A stretch of 64,000 nucleotides of DNA from Bacillota bacterium (GCA_021845645.1 JAJZVM010000004.1:62001-126000); one strand, 5' to 3'. Shown: positions 48,306-57,362, counted from the stretch's first letter. A program made the numbers and translations. The notes: a model not told the origin generated them from the sequence alone.

Positions 48306-49268
48306 ATGCCTGAGTCGCTGAGCGCGGTGCCGGGCACCTTGCGCACGCGCGAGATCCTCTACCCATGTCTCAAGGGCTCGGTGCAGGAGACCTACGACCT
48401 TCTCCTCGCGGCCGGCTCGCAGCGCCCCGTCCTCGAGAACCTGCGCAGAAGGTACTTCCGGCGCTTCTTCGCCCCGCGGGAGTACTGGCGCTTCCCGACC
48501 TCAGACCCCTGGATCCGCCAGGTCCTCACCGCGTACTACCGCTACCTGAGGTGGGTGCTCACCGGCGGCGCCCAGGCCATGGCGGAGGATCGCCTCTACC
48601 GGGAGCTGCTCGGTGTGCTCCCCGTCCCGGGAGCGTCCTACCCCACGCTCGACGACCTCGAGGACGTCGCGGCAGTCGCGTTCGAGGCCAGGGGATACCG
48701 CTTCGTCGGGGGCTACACGCCGCCCTACCGCGGCCCCTACATCTGGCGTCAGACGCGGGAAGCGGTCTACGACATCGAGATACCCGAGGGGCATGAGCGG
48801 GTCACGGCATACCTCTGCAGCGGCTTTCTGCTCTGCGGCTGGCTCGATTTCGCCACCTTCGGCCGCATCGGCACCGGCGGCTGGGCGAAGCCCGAGGGCA
48901 TCTACCTCGTGCGCCACCGCTTCCGCAGCCTTCACTCGAAGCAGTTCACGGTCGGCTTCCTCCGGCACGAAGCCCAGCACGTGCGCGACCTGCGCCGATT
49001 CCCTGCGCTGCCGGCGGAAGACCTCGAGTACCGCGCCAAACTCGTGGAGCTGATCTACGCGCCGTCGCGCCGGCAGGTGGAGCTCTGGCGGCTGGGCGCG
49101 CTTCCCGATCGCGAGAATGCGCACGCCTACTCCGCCTACCGTCTGCTCCAGGACCTCGACGCGGCGGCTCCTTCCCACAGTTGGCGTCCGGCGCGCATGT
49201 CCGCCACCGCGCGCGACCTGCTCGTCCGCGACACGCGGCGCCTGCTCGAGGACGCCGAAGACCTCTGA
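48306..49268 (+). CDS. Uncharacterised protein with HExxH metal-binding motif (putative zincin)
   Basis: A 320-residue protein with no clear named family. Residues in FTVGFLRHEAQHVRDLRRFPALPAEDLEYRAKLVELIYA form HExxH (H-E-A-Q-H) followed 20-30 residues later by conserved-looking Glu (EDLEYRAKLVEL), the typical spacing of gluzincin metal ligands. No signal peptide or membrane segment is seen, so it would be cytosolic. ATG 48306 lacks a strong Shine-Dalgarno (a weak GGGGGGC precedes). It is followed by the frameshifted DnaJ-domain gene. Protease activity is inferred only from the motif. Confidence 0.68.
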   Translation: MPESLSAVPGTLRTREILYPCLKGSVQETYDLLLAAGSQRPVLENLRRRYFRRFFAPREYWRFPTSDPWIRQVLTAYYRYLRWVLTGGAQAMAEDRLYRELLGVLPVPGASYPTLDDLEDVAAVAFEARGYRFVGGYTPPYRGPYIWRQTREAVYDIEIPEGHERVTAYLCSGFLLCGWLDFATFGRIGTGGWAKPEGIYLVRHRFRSLHSKQFTVGFLRHEAQHVRDLRRFPALPAEDLEYRAKLVELIYAPSRRQVELWRLGALPDRENAHAYSAYRLLQDLDAAAPSHSWRPARMSATARDLLVRDTRRLLEDAEDL

Positions 49269-49361
49269 GCCGTCAAGCAGGCCATTCCTCAGCACCTGTG
49301 ACTGAGGATCCGAGCCTCGCCGGGGCGCACGCACCCTGACCACCCCTGTCGAAGGTGGCCG

Positions 49362-49665
49362 ATGCCCGATCCATACCGCGTCCTCGGCGTGCGCCGGGGA
49401 GCCAGCGATGATGAGATACGCAGGGCCTACCGGCGGCGGGCGAGGGCCTGCCACCCGGACACCGCCCCCTCGGGCCCGCGAGGCGATGCACGAGCGCTTT
49501 CTGCAGCTCCGGGAGGCGTGCCTCGTGCTGTCAGACCCCGTGCGGCGCAAGGCGCTCGACCTGCAGCTGCAGGCGGGGGGGCGGCCATGGCGCCGCCGCC
49601 GGCAGGACGAGGCGGAGTTCCTCGACGCCTTCTTCATGCACCTGCTGCGCGGCATGATGCGCTGA
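49362..49665 (+). pseudogene. DnaJ-domain protein, frameshifted
   Basis: Two halves of a short J-protein lie in different frames. From ATG 49362: PYRVLGVRRGASDDEIRRAYRRRARACHPDTAPS, helices I-II and the HPD motif. Then a +1-type shift around 49470-49485, near GCCCCCTCGGGCCC, continues as EAMHERFLQLREACLVLSDPVRRKALD, helix III-IV of the J domain, ending FFMHLLRGMMR at 49665. The shift could be a genuine mutation or a sequencing error in a homopolymer-rich spot. The intact protein would be about 100 residues. Confidence 0.75.
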
Positions 49666-49670
49666 GCGGT

Positions 49671-50507
49671 TCAGATCTGACGCCTCGCGAGCCCCCAGAT
49701 GCCGAGTGCCAGCACGAGGGCCGTCCAGATCGCCGCCCAGACGAACACCGCAGGCGGCTGGGGCGCGAGGGCGACGAACGGGCCACCGGAGAACATGCCG
49801 AAGCTGCGGGCCAAGACGAGCAGGCCCGGCGGCTCCAGGCAGTACTCCGCGGCCTGCCAGAGCGCGTTCGTCGGCAGCAGGACCTTGCCGATCTCCCCCA
49901 CCGTCATGAGCGAAGGGTACTTGAGCGCCACGCCCATCAGGTCGACGGTGCCGAGCATCCACGCGAGGAAGAAACCGACCGTCGCGATGACGGCGGAGGT
50001 GACCGCCGACAGCCGCGTCGCGAGGGATAGGCTTAAGGTCATGAGGAGGAGCGCCTGGCCCGTGATCAGCGCGAGCGCGGCCACAGGATCGGGCGGGGCG
50101 TAGCCGGACACGCGGCTCACGACGAGGATCTCGCCGCTGCCGGCCAGGAGCGCGAAGGTCCCCACCACGACCGCGAGGCCGAGCCACTTGCCCAAGATGT
50201 AGCTCGCGCGGCGCAGCGGCCGCGCGAGGATGGCGGCCACCACGCCGGACTCGATCTCGCCCGCCACGGCGGCGGCCGCGTTGAACACGGCCGTGAGAGC
50301 CAGCATGCCGGTGAACAGCAGCATCAGGAAGAGCATCAGCACGGAGAACTGCGCGAGGCGCTCCACGCCCTGCAACGCACTGAGTCGGCTGATCTCCGCG
50401 AACGCCCAGCCGGTGAAGCCCACGAGCAGCAGGGTGGCGCCGAAGAGGGCGAGCGTCAGGCGCCGGCGCAGGCTCTCGACGATGGTGAGGCGGCAGATTT
50501 CGAGCAT
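49671..50507 (-). CDS. ABC-2-type transporter permease
   Basis: A 278-residue membrane protein with about six helices, of the ABC-2 superfamily (exporters or multidrug/lipid efflux). Cytoplasmic N-terminus MLEICRLTIVESLRRRLTLALFGATLLLVGFTGWAF. It starts with a 1-nt TGATG overlap with the ATPase stop, so translation is coupled. Partner of the CcmA-type ATPase. Confidence 0.88.
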   Translation of the reverse strand: MLEICRLTIVESLRRRLTLALFGATLLLVGFTGWAFAEISRLSALQGVERLAQFSVLMLFLMLLFTGMLALTAVFNAAAAVAGEIESGVVAAILARPLRRASYILGKWLGLAVVVGTFALLAGSGEILVVSRVSGYAPPDPVAALALITGQALLLMTLSLSLATRLSAVTSAVIATVGFFLAWMLGTVDLMGVALKYPSLMTVGEIGKVLLPTNALWQAAEYCLEPPGLLVLARSFGMFSGGPFVALAPQPPAVFVWAAIWTALVLALGIWGLARRQI

Positions 50508-51430
50508 CAGCGCACCTCCAGCCAGTCGAGGAACCGCTGCTCGAGGCTCGTGCGCAGAGCCCGCACCGCGTGGATGCGGCCGCCGCCGCGCACGATCGCG
50601 GCCACGAGCTCGGGCACGTCCCCTTCCGCCATGTCCCTGAAGCGCACCGTGCGGCCCTCTGCGGGGCTGCCACCGAGGAGTGCGATCTCGTCGGCGGTCA
50701 TCCCCTCCATCTCCACCTCGACGCCCTTCGCCTGCAGGAGTTCCTCCAGCCGTCCCTGGGCGATCACCCGGCCGCGGTCGAGCACCGCCACCTCGTCGCA
50801 CACCGCCTCGATCTCCGTCAGCAGGTGCGAGTTGAGAAACACCGTGACGCCGCTGGCCTTGAGCCCCTGGATGATCTGGCGCACCTCATGCCGCCCCACG
50901 GGGTCGAGCGCCGACGTCGGCTCGTCGAGCACGACCAGGTCCGGCGTGCCGAGAAGCGCCACCGCGAGGCCGAGGCGCTGCTGCATGCCCTTCGAGAACG
51001 TGCCGACGCGCCGCAGGCCATCGGCTGCCAGACCCACCGTCTCCAGCGCGCGATCGACCGCCTCAGCCCGCATGGTCCTGCCGATGCCCGCGAGCGCCGC
51101 GTGCGAGCACAGCACCTCGCGACCGCTCAGCCAGTCCTGATAGCGAAACAGCTCCGGCAGGTACCCGATGCGCCGCCGCGCGACCGGATCTCCGACCGGC
51201 CGCCCGAGCACCATGGCTTCCCCGGCCGTCGGCCGGACGAGCCCGAGCAGCAGCTTCACGGCGGTCGTCTTGCCCGCGCCGTTCGGGCCGAGAAAGCCGA
51301 AGACGCTGCCAGCCGGCACGGTGAGGCTGAGCCCGTGCAGCGCGAGGCGCGCGCCGTAGCGCCGCTCGAGCAGTTCGGTGCGGATCACGGGGCCCGCCGA
51401 TGCGGCGGTTGCGCTCTCTTGTGCCGCCAC
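50507..51430 (-). CDS. ABC transporter ATP-binding protein (CcmA/NatA type)
   Basis: A 307-residue ATPase. Walker A GPNGAGKTT, Q-loop YLPELFRYQDWLSGREVL, signature FSKGMQQRLGLAVAL, Walker B LVVLDEPTSALDP and H-loop NSHLL, followed by a C-terminal extension of about 80 residues typical of ABC-2 exporters. It is the first gene of a two-gene exporter operon. The strong hairpin 51490-51522 precedes it and belongs to the upstream gene. Confidence 0.94.
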   Translation of the reverse strand: MAAQESATAASAGPVIRTELLERRYGARLALHGLSLTVPAGSVFGFLGPNGAGKTTAVKLLLGLVRPTAGEAMVLGRPVGDPVARRRIGYLPELFRYQDWLSGREVLCSHAALAGIGRTMRAEAVDRALETVGLAADGLRRVGTFSKGMQQRLGLAVALLGTPDLVVLDEPTSALDPVGRHEVRQIIQGLKASGVTVFLNSHLLTEIEAVCDEVAVLDRGRVIAQGRLEELLQAKGVEVEMEGMTADEIALLGGSPAEGRTVRFRDMAEGDVPELVAAIVRGGGRIHAVRALRTSLEQRFLDWLEVR

Positions 51431-51489
51431 GCCAATCCTCCCAGGGCTCGTATGCCATCCATCTTGTGGGTGGACGCCGTATTGCGCAA

Positions 51490-51522
51490 GCAGGCGGGAG
51501 ACCTCGAGCGTCTCCCGCCTGC
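51490..51522 (-). terminator. Hairpin terminator after the LppP/LprE-like gene
   Basis: A 13-bp perfect stem GCAGGCGGGAGAC/GTCTCCCGCCTGC with a 7-nt loop, 13 nt beyond the stop of the secreted protein gene, separating it from the downstream ABC exporter operon. Confidence 0.65.
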
Positions 51523-51534
51523 ACGCCCCGGACG

Positions 51535-52557
51535 CTAGTGGGACAGGTGCATCGCGAGGCCGTTGCCGCTCTCTTTCGGCACGGCCGCCGACGCGGCGAG
51601 CCCATGGCCGGTCCAGCGGTAGGTGACATCCTCACTGGGCAGCGACGGTGCAACCATCGGGTCCTGCGGCCGGTAGCGCCAGAACCGCACGGTGACGTAG
51701 TCCGTGCCGGAGCCGACGATCTGGAGCTGCGCCGCCTCCTCGCCAAGGTTCGGCAGCGTTGCGAGGCGCATCGAACCGATGAGGGTCCTGTCGTGCCAGA
51801 AGAGCACCATCTGACCGTAGCCGTCGGCGGTGGGCCAGCGGACGGCCGGCACCGCCGTCAGGGTGCCGCCGAAACCGTCCGGAACCGTCACGATCTTGCC
51901 GAACGGCTGCAGGTGCTCGCCCGTGGGCCCCTTCGCGCTGCCCTCGACGGCCGCCTGCATCACCGTAAGGACGTCGGAACGCGTGAGGCCCAGGCCGGCC
52001 AGGCGCATGCCGAGGCCGTCGCCGCTGTCCTGCGGCACCGCGGCGGACGCCTGCAGCCCACTCCCGTTCCAGCGGTAGGTAACGTCGGCAGGCGGCAGCG
52101 ACGGCTTGTACATCGGATCCTGCGGCCGGTAACGCCAGAACCGCACGGTGACGTAGTCCGTTCCCCAGGCGACGATCTGGAGCTGCGAGGACTCCTCCCC
52201 GAGGTTCGGCAACGCCGCGAGGCGGTCCGATCCGATCAGCGTCCGGTCGTGCCAGAAGAGCACGAGCTGGCCATAGCCGTCGGCGCTCGGAAAGCGGGCG
52301 ACCGGCACTGCGGTCAAGGTGCCTCCAGATCCGTCGGAAACCGTGACGATCCTGCCGTCGAGCGCGAGGTGTTCGCCGGTCGCCGCAGCGCGGCTCGTCT
52401 CCTGCGCCGCTCCGAGCACGCGCAGCACCTCGGAGCGCGCGAGCGCATGCGCGGGCGCGGCGGCCGCCACGGCGGCCGGAAGCGACACCAGGCCCAGCAG
52501 CATGGCACAAGCGCTCAGCAGACCCGCAAGCTTCAGGCGGCTATGCACTCTTGCCAC
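51535..52557 (-). CDS. Secreted protein with two tandem LppP/LprE-like domains
   Basis: A 340-residue secreted protein. The signal peptide is RLKLAGLLSACAMLLGLVSLPAAVAAAAPAHA. Two similar domains of about 150 residues follow (approximately residues 40-185 and 190-335), each with PVARFPSADGYGQLVLFWHD or its equivalent, LPNLGEE, GTDYVTVRFWRYRPQDPM and DVTYRWNG. This is like the LppP/LprE lipoprotein domain found mostly in Actinobacteria, where function is poorly known. DNA stretches in the repeats are nearly identical, e.g. near 51655-51710 and 52125-52180, showing a recent in-frame duplication. Confidence 0.78.
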   Translation of the reverse strand: MARVHSRLKLAGLLSACAMLLGLVSLPAAVAAAAPAHALARSEVLRVLGAAQETSRAAATGEHLALDGRIVTVSDGSGGTLTAVPVARFPSADGYGQLVLFWHDRTLIGSDRLAALPNLGEESSQLQIVAWGTDYVTVRFWRYRPQDPMYKPSLPPADVTYRWNGSGLQASAAVPQDSGDGLGMRLAGLGLTRSDVLTVMQAAVEGSAKGPTGEHLQPFGKIVTVPDGFGGTLTAVPAVRWPTADGYGQMVLFWHDRTLIGSMRLATLPNLGEEAAQLQIVGSGTDYVTVRFWRYRPQDPMVAPSLPSEDVTYRWTGHGLAASAAVPKESGNGLAMHLSH

Positions 52558-52590
52558 CGGGACACTCCTTCTTTGTCACGCCCGCATCCG

Positions 52591-53694
52591 TCAGTTGAGG
52601 GACTCAGCGATCGCCAGGAGCTCCTGGCGCCCGAGCGTGCCGGCCACGCCGTACACGTAGCCGCCGGACGTCCAGACGACGACGCCGGCCTTCCCGCCGG
52701 CCTCCTGCACCCAGAGCCCCTGCGCCGAGCCGATCGTCACCGGCGCCGACGTGGCCTGTCCCATGGGGACGGGAATCGGCATCGTGCGGGCGGGATCGGC
52801 GATGGCGCGGATCTCGGTGGAGAGCTCAGGGGAGACGCCAGGCAGCGAGAGGACGTAGTCCTCGATCTCCGTGACCGTCGCGCCGGTGGAGAATACCTGG
52901 GGCACCGGCGCCTCGGCCACCACCAGCAGCGGGAAGCTGCGCGCCTGCCCGAGCTGCGCGGCAGGGCTGCCATAGCTGAACACCGCGGCAGGGCCGGTCG
53001 TGACGCTGAGGACGCTCCCCGACAGGTCGCCCGGCATCGGCGGCAGCTGCAGGTGATGCTGCGCCGCGTATGCGGCAAGCTTGCGCTGGCTCAGGGTGAG
53101 GCTCTCTGTCCCGCGGGCGAGGACGGCGTAGGTCGGGTCAGGCAGGCCTCTCGGCAGCGAGCCGGGCACGGCGGCCTGGAACCCCACAGCCGCCCGCAGC
53201 GCCGCGAGGGTGGGCTCCGCCGTCAGGCGGCTGCTGCCGCTCTGCTGAAGGCTGCCGAGGCTGCTGAGGTGCAGGATGCTCTTGGCCTGCCCCGGCGCCA
53301 CCGGGACTGCCGTGAAGTGCTCCGGTTCGAAGATGAGCAGGAGGCTGCGCGCATAGCCGCCGGCCGGCGTCGCGCTCAGCAGGGCGACCAGCGCCGCGAC
53401 GCCCGCCACGCCTGCCGCCCAGCGCGTGCCGCCCTGGGACCTGGGCCGACGCAGGCCGATGCCCGCCGGGCGCCCTAGGGACTGAAGCTGGCGCTGCCGG
53501 GCAAGAGCCGCATCGGCGGCGTCCGGCGCGTCCGGCGAGGCGAGAAGCCGCCGGGTGGTCTCGCGCAGGTCCTGCATCGCAGAAAGGCGCTGCTGGCAGT
53601 GGTCGCAACCGGCGACATGCCGGCGCAACGGTTCACGGACCGCCCAATCCTCGTCGAGCAGCCGCCGCAGGCTGCCGTCACTCGCGTGACGCAT
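52591..53694 (-). CDS. Membrane-anchored anti-sigma factor with zinc-finger N-terminus
   Basis: A 367-residue protein. The N-terminal HVAGCDHCQQRL motif is a zinc-binding anti-sigma domain (HxxxCxxC); residues around 95-115 form one membrane helix (WAAGVAGVAALVALLSATPAGGYA); the large C-terminal part would be extracytoplasmic and sense a signal. It overlaps the ECF sigma gene by 17 nt, the normal way such a pair is coupled. The extracytoplasmic part has no recognised domain. Confidence 0.87.
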   Translation of the reverse strand: MRHASDGSLRRLLDEDWAVREPLRRHVAGCDHCQQRLSAMQDLRETTRRLLASPDAPDAADAALARQRQLQSLGRPAGIGLRRPRSQGGTRWAAGVAGVAALVALLSATPAGGYARSLLLIFEPEHFTAVPVAPGQAKSILHLSSLGSLQQSGSSRLTAEPTLAALRAAVGFQAAVPGSLPRGLPDPTYAVLARGTESLTLSQRKLAAYAAQHHLQLPPMPGDLSGSVLSVTTGPAAVFSYGSPAAQLGQARSFPLLVVAEAPVPQVFSTGATVTEIEDYVLSLPGVSPELSTEIRAIADPARTMPIPVPMGQATSAPVTIGSAQGLWVQEAGGKAGVVVWTSGGYVYGVAGTLGRQELLAIAESLN

Positions 53695-54211
53695 GGTCCA
53701 TCTCCTTTCGCAGGCGCAGCTCGGCGCGCCTGAGGCGCGTGCCGATCTGTCCGACCCTGACGCCCATCGCTTGCGCGATCTCGTTGTAGCTGAGGCCGCT
53801 GTAGCGCAGCGCAAGCAGCGTGGCCTGGGCCTCGCCGAGGCGGCCCAGCGCGGAGCGCACCGCCCGGATCTCCTCGCGGGCCGCGGCGAGCTCGCCCGGA
53901 TCCGGCGCGCTCGCCACGGTCAGCCGCGCCTCGCGCTCCTCTCTCTGCCGTCGCCGCCCTTCGCCGCGCACCGCGTTGAGCGCCCCGTGCGCGGCGGCCC
54001 GGTAGAGCCAGGAGGCCGGCCGCTCAGGCAGTGCGTCGCCGAAGCGGCGGTAGAAGGCGAGGAAGACTTCCTGCGCCACTTCCTCGCTGCGCGACGCGCT
54101 GTGCGTGATCTGCTGCGCGATGCGCGCCACGCGTGGCCATTCGCTGACGAACAGGTCGTCGAACGCCTCGGGCTGCCGCGCGGGCGGCGAGCCGGTCTCG
54201 TCCAGCGCCAT
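53678..54211 (-). CDS. ECF-family RNA polymerase sigma factor
   Basis: A 177-residue group 4 sigma factor. Region 2 is FDDLFVSEWPRVARIAQQITHSASRSEEVAQEVFLAFYRRFGDALPERPASWLYRAAAHGALNAVRGE; region 4 is LRYSGLSYNEIAQAMGVRVGQIGTRLRRAELRLRKEM, with a helix-turn-helix. ATG 54211 is preferred: GGAGG lies 5 nt upstream, while the GTG at 54217 overlaps it. It is co-transcribed with its anti-sigma factor; target promoters are unknown. Confidence 0.93.
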   Translation of the reverse strand: MALDETGSPPARQPEAFDDLFVSEWPRVARIAQQITHSASRSEEVAQEVFLAFYRRFGDALPERPASWLYRAAAHGALNAVRGEGRRRQREEREARLTVASAPDPGELAAAREEIRAVRSALGRLGEAQATLLALRYSGLSYNEIAQAMGVRVGQIGTRLRRAELRLRKEMDHASRE

Positions 54212-54297
54212 GGACACCTCCGCTGTCGCCCCCTTCGCTCGTTAAGCACCGGCGAAGGCAGATTTGTGACGGTATGCGGCTTGAGAAGAAGGCGCGG

Positions 54298-55095
54298 TCA
54301 GTCCGAGCCGCCGCGGCTGGCGGCGGCTGGCTTGTGCAGGTGGGCCTGTGCCCAGGCGAGGAGCTGAAAGCCGTGCTTCTCCACGATCGGACGGCTCATC
54401 GCACTGGCGTCGATCGTGAGGTAGCGCATACGGCGCGCGATGGCCTCCTGCACCCGCACCGCGAGCAGTGCCGTATAAAAGCCCCGTCCGCGGCTGCCGG
54501 GCAGCGTGGCACCGCCCCAGAGGCTCGCGAAGCTGCTTCGTTGCGGAAAATGGATGCGCCCTGCGCACACCGGCTCGTCGCCGTCGTAGACGGCATACAC
54601 GCTGAGCCGCTGCGGATCGGTGCGCAGCATGTGACCGAGCCGCGCCTCGAGTTCCAGGTGCTCGCCGGGCCAGACGGCCTCGCGCACCTGCGTGACGTCG
54701 CCGAGGTCCTCGGGTGCCGTGATCCGGCGCACCGCCGCGGGTACCGGCCCGAGCAGGGCCGGCGGTGCCTCGCCGAGATCGAGCACCATGATCGCCTCGC
54801 GCTCGTCGGCCGTGAAGCCGTGGTCCAGGAGGCGCCGGGACAGGTCTGCGGGCAGGTCGTGGTCGTAGAGTTTCCATTCGAACGTGTGGCCGAGCGCATC
54901 GAAGTATGCGATCTCGCGCCGGATCACCGCGTCGGCCTGCGCGGCGTCGAGCTGCGCGTAGATGACCGCGCTCGACGTGCCGCGCAGATCGACGAGGCGC
55001 ACGACACCTGGCGCCTCCTCGCGCCGCATGCCGAGCTCCTCGGTCTCGCGGCGCTCGTCCCGGTCGTAGAGCCTGAGTACCTCCGGGATGTCCAT
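54298..55095 (-). CDS. GNAT-family N-acetyltransferase
   Basis: A 265-residue protein. An N-terminal segment of about 115 residues is followed by a GNAT domain with PVPAAVRRITAPEDLGDVTQVREAVW and the acetyl-CoA loop LPGSRGRGFYTALLAVRVQEAI (R/Q-x-x-G-x-G/A-like). The C-terminal ends with the helix EKHGFQLLAWAQAHLHK. The substrate is unknown. It is located 86 bp upstream of the ECF sigma factor on the same strand. Confidence 0.83.
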   Translation of the reverse strand: MDIPEVLRLYDRDERRETEELGMRREEAPGVVRLVDLRGTSSAVIYAQLDAAQADAVIRREIAYFDALGHTFEWKLYDHDLPADLSRRLLDHGFTADEREAIMVLDLGEAPPALLGPVPAAVRRITAPEDLGDVTQVREAVWPGEHLELEARLGHMLRTDPQRLSVYAVYDGDEPVCAGRIHFPQRSSFASLWGGATLPGSRGRGFYTALLAVRVQEAIARRMRYLTIDASAMSRPIVEKHGFQLLAWAQAHLHKPAAASRGGSD

Positions 55096-55305
55096 CTCCG
55101 CACCTCACAATGATTGACGCCAGAGTTCGTGGCGCAGACTCGTGCATGGTCGGTCGGCGGCCCGCCGGTCCCGTGCATCCATCCTACCATGCGCCGCATG
55201 GGGCCTCGCGCGGCGGGGCGGCAGGGGAGCACCGCCGCGGCGTGGAAGGGACAGGCCCGGATCCGCCGCCGCTCGATCCAGGATGCGTGAAGGCAGGTAG
55301 CATCG

Positions 55306-56463
55306 ATGCCAGGTCCAAGCAGCCGTTTCGTGCACACGGGCTTCGAGCGCGATCCCGCGACCGGGGCGCTGACACCCGCCGTCTATCGGGCCGTGAGCTT
55401 CCACCACGAGGATCCCGAGAGGCCCCTCCGCTGGGACTACTCGCGATCTGGCAACCCCACCCGCGACGCCCTGGAAGGCGCCATCGCCGCCCTCGAAGGC
55501 GGCGTGCGCGGCTTCGCGTTCGCTTCAGGCAACCAGGCGATCACTGCGGCGTTCCTGCTGTTCGCAGCGGGAGACCACCTGATCGTGACGGCGGACTGCC
55601 AGGGCGGGACCCAGAGGCTCGTGCGCGCGGTCCTGAGCCGCTTCGGCCTCACGGTCAGCTACGTCAACACCGACGATCTCGACGCGGTGCGCCAGGCGGT
55701 GCGGCCCGAGACCAAGGCGGTGCTCGTCGAGAACTTCTCGAACCCCTTCCTGCGCGTAAGCGATATCGCGGCACTCGCCGAACTCGCGCACCACCAGGGC
55801 ATCCGGCTGATCGTCGACAACACCTTCCTGACCCCCTACCTGCAGGCACCGCTCGAACTCGGCGCCGATCTCGTCCTGCACAGCGCCACGAAGATGATCG
55901 CGGGCCACGGCGACGTCACGGCCGGCCTCGCCGCGACGGCCGACCAGGAACTCGCCCGGTCCCTCTACACCGTGCAGAACGCCACCGGCGGCATGCTCTC
56001 ACCGGATGACAGCTACCAGGTCCTGCGCGGCCTGCACACCTTGCCGCTGCGGATGGAGCGGGCGCAGGCGACCGCTCTCGGCCTGGCCGAGTGGCTCCTC
56101 GCGCAGCCTGAGGTGATGGAGATCCACTATCCGGGTCTCGAGGAGGACCCCGGTCACCGCACGGCGGCAGGCACCGCGCGCGGCTTCGGCAACATGGTCA
56201 CCGTGCGTCTCGAGGATGCGCGGCTCGTGGCGCCCATGGCCCGCCAGCTGGGCATGATCAGGGTCGGCGCGGGATTCGGCGGACCCGAGACCGCCATCTC
56301 GCTGCCCGAGCTGCACTGCCACGCGGCTTTGACCGCGTCGGAACGGCAGGAAAGGCGCCTGACGGGCGAGATCCTGCGCTTCTCCGTCGGTCTCGAGGAT
56401 CTCGCCGACATCGAAGGAGATCTGCGTCAGGCGCTCGATCGGGCCGCCGCACAGATTCAGTAG
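55306..56463 (+). CDS. Cystathionine gamma-lyase/synthase-family PLP enzyme (MccB/MetB-like)
   Basis: A 385-residue trans-sulfuration PLP enzyme. Elements are YSRSGNPTRDALE, ASGNQAITAAF, the pyridoxal Lys196 in LHSATKMIAGHGD, and the C-terminal FSVGLEDLADIEGDL. As MccB it would cleave cystathionine to cysteine; as MetB it would make it. The convergent CBS-like gene next to it supports the reverse direction. The 3' ends of the two genes overlap by 7 bp. Confidence 0.9.
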   Translation: MPGPSSRFVHTGFERDPATGALTPAVYRAVSFHHEDPERPLRWDYSRSGNPTRDALEGAIAALEGGVRGFAFASGNQAITAAFLLFAAGDHLIVTADCQGGTQRLVRAVLSRFGLTVSYVNTDDLDAVRQAVRPETKAVLVENFSNPFLRVSDIAALAELAHHQGIRLIVDNTFLTPYLQAPLELGADLVLHSATKMIAGHGDVTAGLAATADQELARSLYTVQNATGGMLSPDDSYQVLRGLHTLPLRMERAQATALGLAEWLLAQPEVMEIHYPGLEEDPGHRTAAGTARGFGNMVTVRLEDARLVAPMARQLGMIRVGAGFGGPETAISLPELHCHAALTASERQERRLTGEILRFSVGLEDLADIEGDLRQALDRAAAQIQ

Positions 56464-57362
56464 ATGTTGCAGCTCAGGTAGCGCTCCGAGCTGTCGACGA
56501 AGATCGTCGCGACGTTGCCAAAGGCAAGCCGGCTCGCCTGGCGCAGCGCCGCGACGTACGCGGCACCCGAGGACGACCCGACCAGCAGTCCGCACTCGCG
56601 CCCAAGCCGCCCGACGGCCGCGAAGGCGTCCTCGTCGGCCACCGTCTCGATCTCGTCGACGAGGGACAGGTCGAGCGTCTTCGGCACGAAGTCGTTGCCG
56701 ATGCCCTCGACGCGATGGCGCCCTGCGGGACCGCCAGCGAACACGGACCCTTCCGGCTGCACCAGGACCACCTTGACGCCTGGCCTCTGCTCCTTGAGAT
56801 AGCGGGCGACGCCGGTCAGGGTGCCGCCCGTGCCCGCGCCCGCCACCAGCACGTCGATGCGACCGTCCAGCTGTTCATAGAGTTCCGGGCCGGTCGAGCG
56901 GTAATGCGCGTCGGGGTTGTCCTGGTTCTCGAACTGCTGCGGCACGTAGCCGCCGCACTCTCTCGCCAGGCGGTGCGCTTCATCGATCGCCGCGGCCATG
57001 CCGCCGTCGCGCGGCGTGTTCACGATCTCGCCGCCCAGGGCGCGCATCAGGGCCTGCTTCTCCTTGGAGAAGTGCTCCGGAACCACCAGGACGACCCGGA
57101 TGCCGCGCCCGATCGCGGCGAGCGCGAGCCCGATGCCGGTGTTGCCGGCGGTCGGCTCGACCACCGTGCCGCCCGGCTTCAGCCGGCCATCCTTGAGGGC
57201 GGTCTCGATCAGGTACCGCCCGAGCCTGTCCTTGACGCTGCCGCCGGGGTTGAACATCTCGAGCTTGGCGTATAGGTGTACCTTTGGGCTCAGTTCCTGC
57301 GGATGGAGTTCCATGACGGGTGTCCGGCCGATCAAATCGAGGACGCTCTGTGCGACGTCCAA
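56457..57362 (-). CDS. Cysteine synthase/cystathionine beta-synthase-family PLP enzyme (MccA-like)
   Basis: A 301-residue fold-type II PLP enzyme. The Schiff-base Lys44 lies in NPGGSVKDRLG, the phosphate loop is GTGGTLTGVARYL, and the Asn-loop is PTAGNTGIGLALAA. With the neighbouring MccB/MetB-like gene it can run serine/O-acetylserine plus homocysteine to cystathionine. TTG 57362 is supported by GGAGGTG 5 nt before it; the frame continues upstream to 57410. Facing and overlapping MccB/MetB by 7 bp at 3' ends. Confidence 0.9.
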   Translation of the reverse strand: MDVAQSVLDLIGRTPVMELHPQELSPKVHLYAKLEMFNPGGSVKDRLGRYLIETALKDGRLKPGGTVVEPTAGNTGIGLALAAIGRGIRVVLVVPEHFSKEKQALMRALGGEIVNTPRDGGMAAAIDEAHRLARECGGYVPQQFENQDNPDAHYRSTGPELYEQLDGRIDVLVAGAGTGGTLTGVARYLKEQRPGVKVVLVQPEGSVFAGGPAGRHRVEGIGNDFVPKTLDLSLVDEIETVADEDAFAAVGRLGRECGLLVGSSSGAAYVAALRQASRLAFGNVATIFVDSSERYLSCNIY

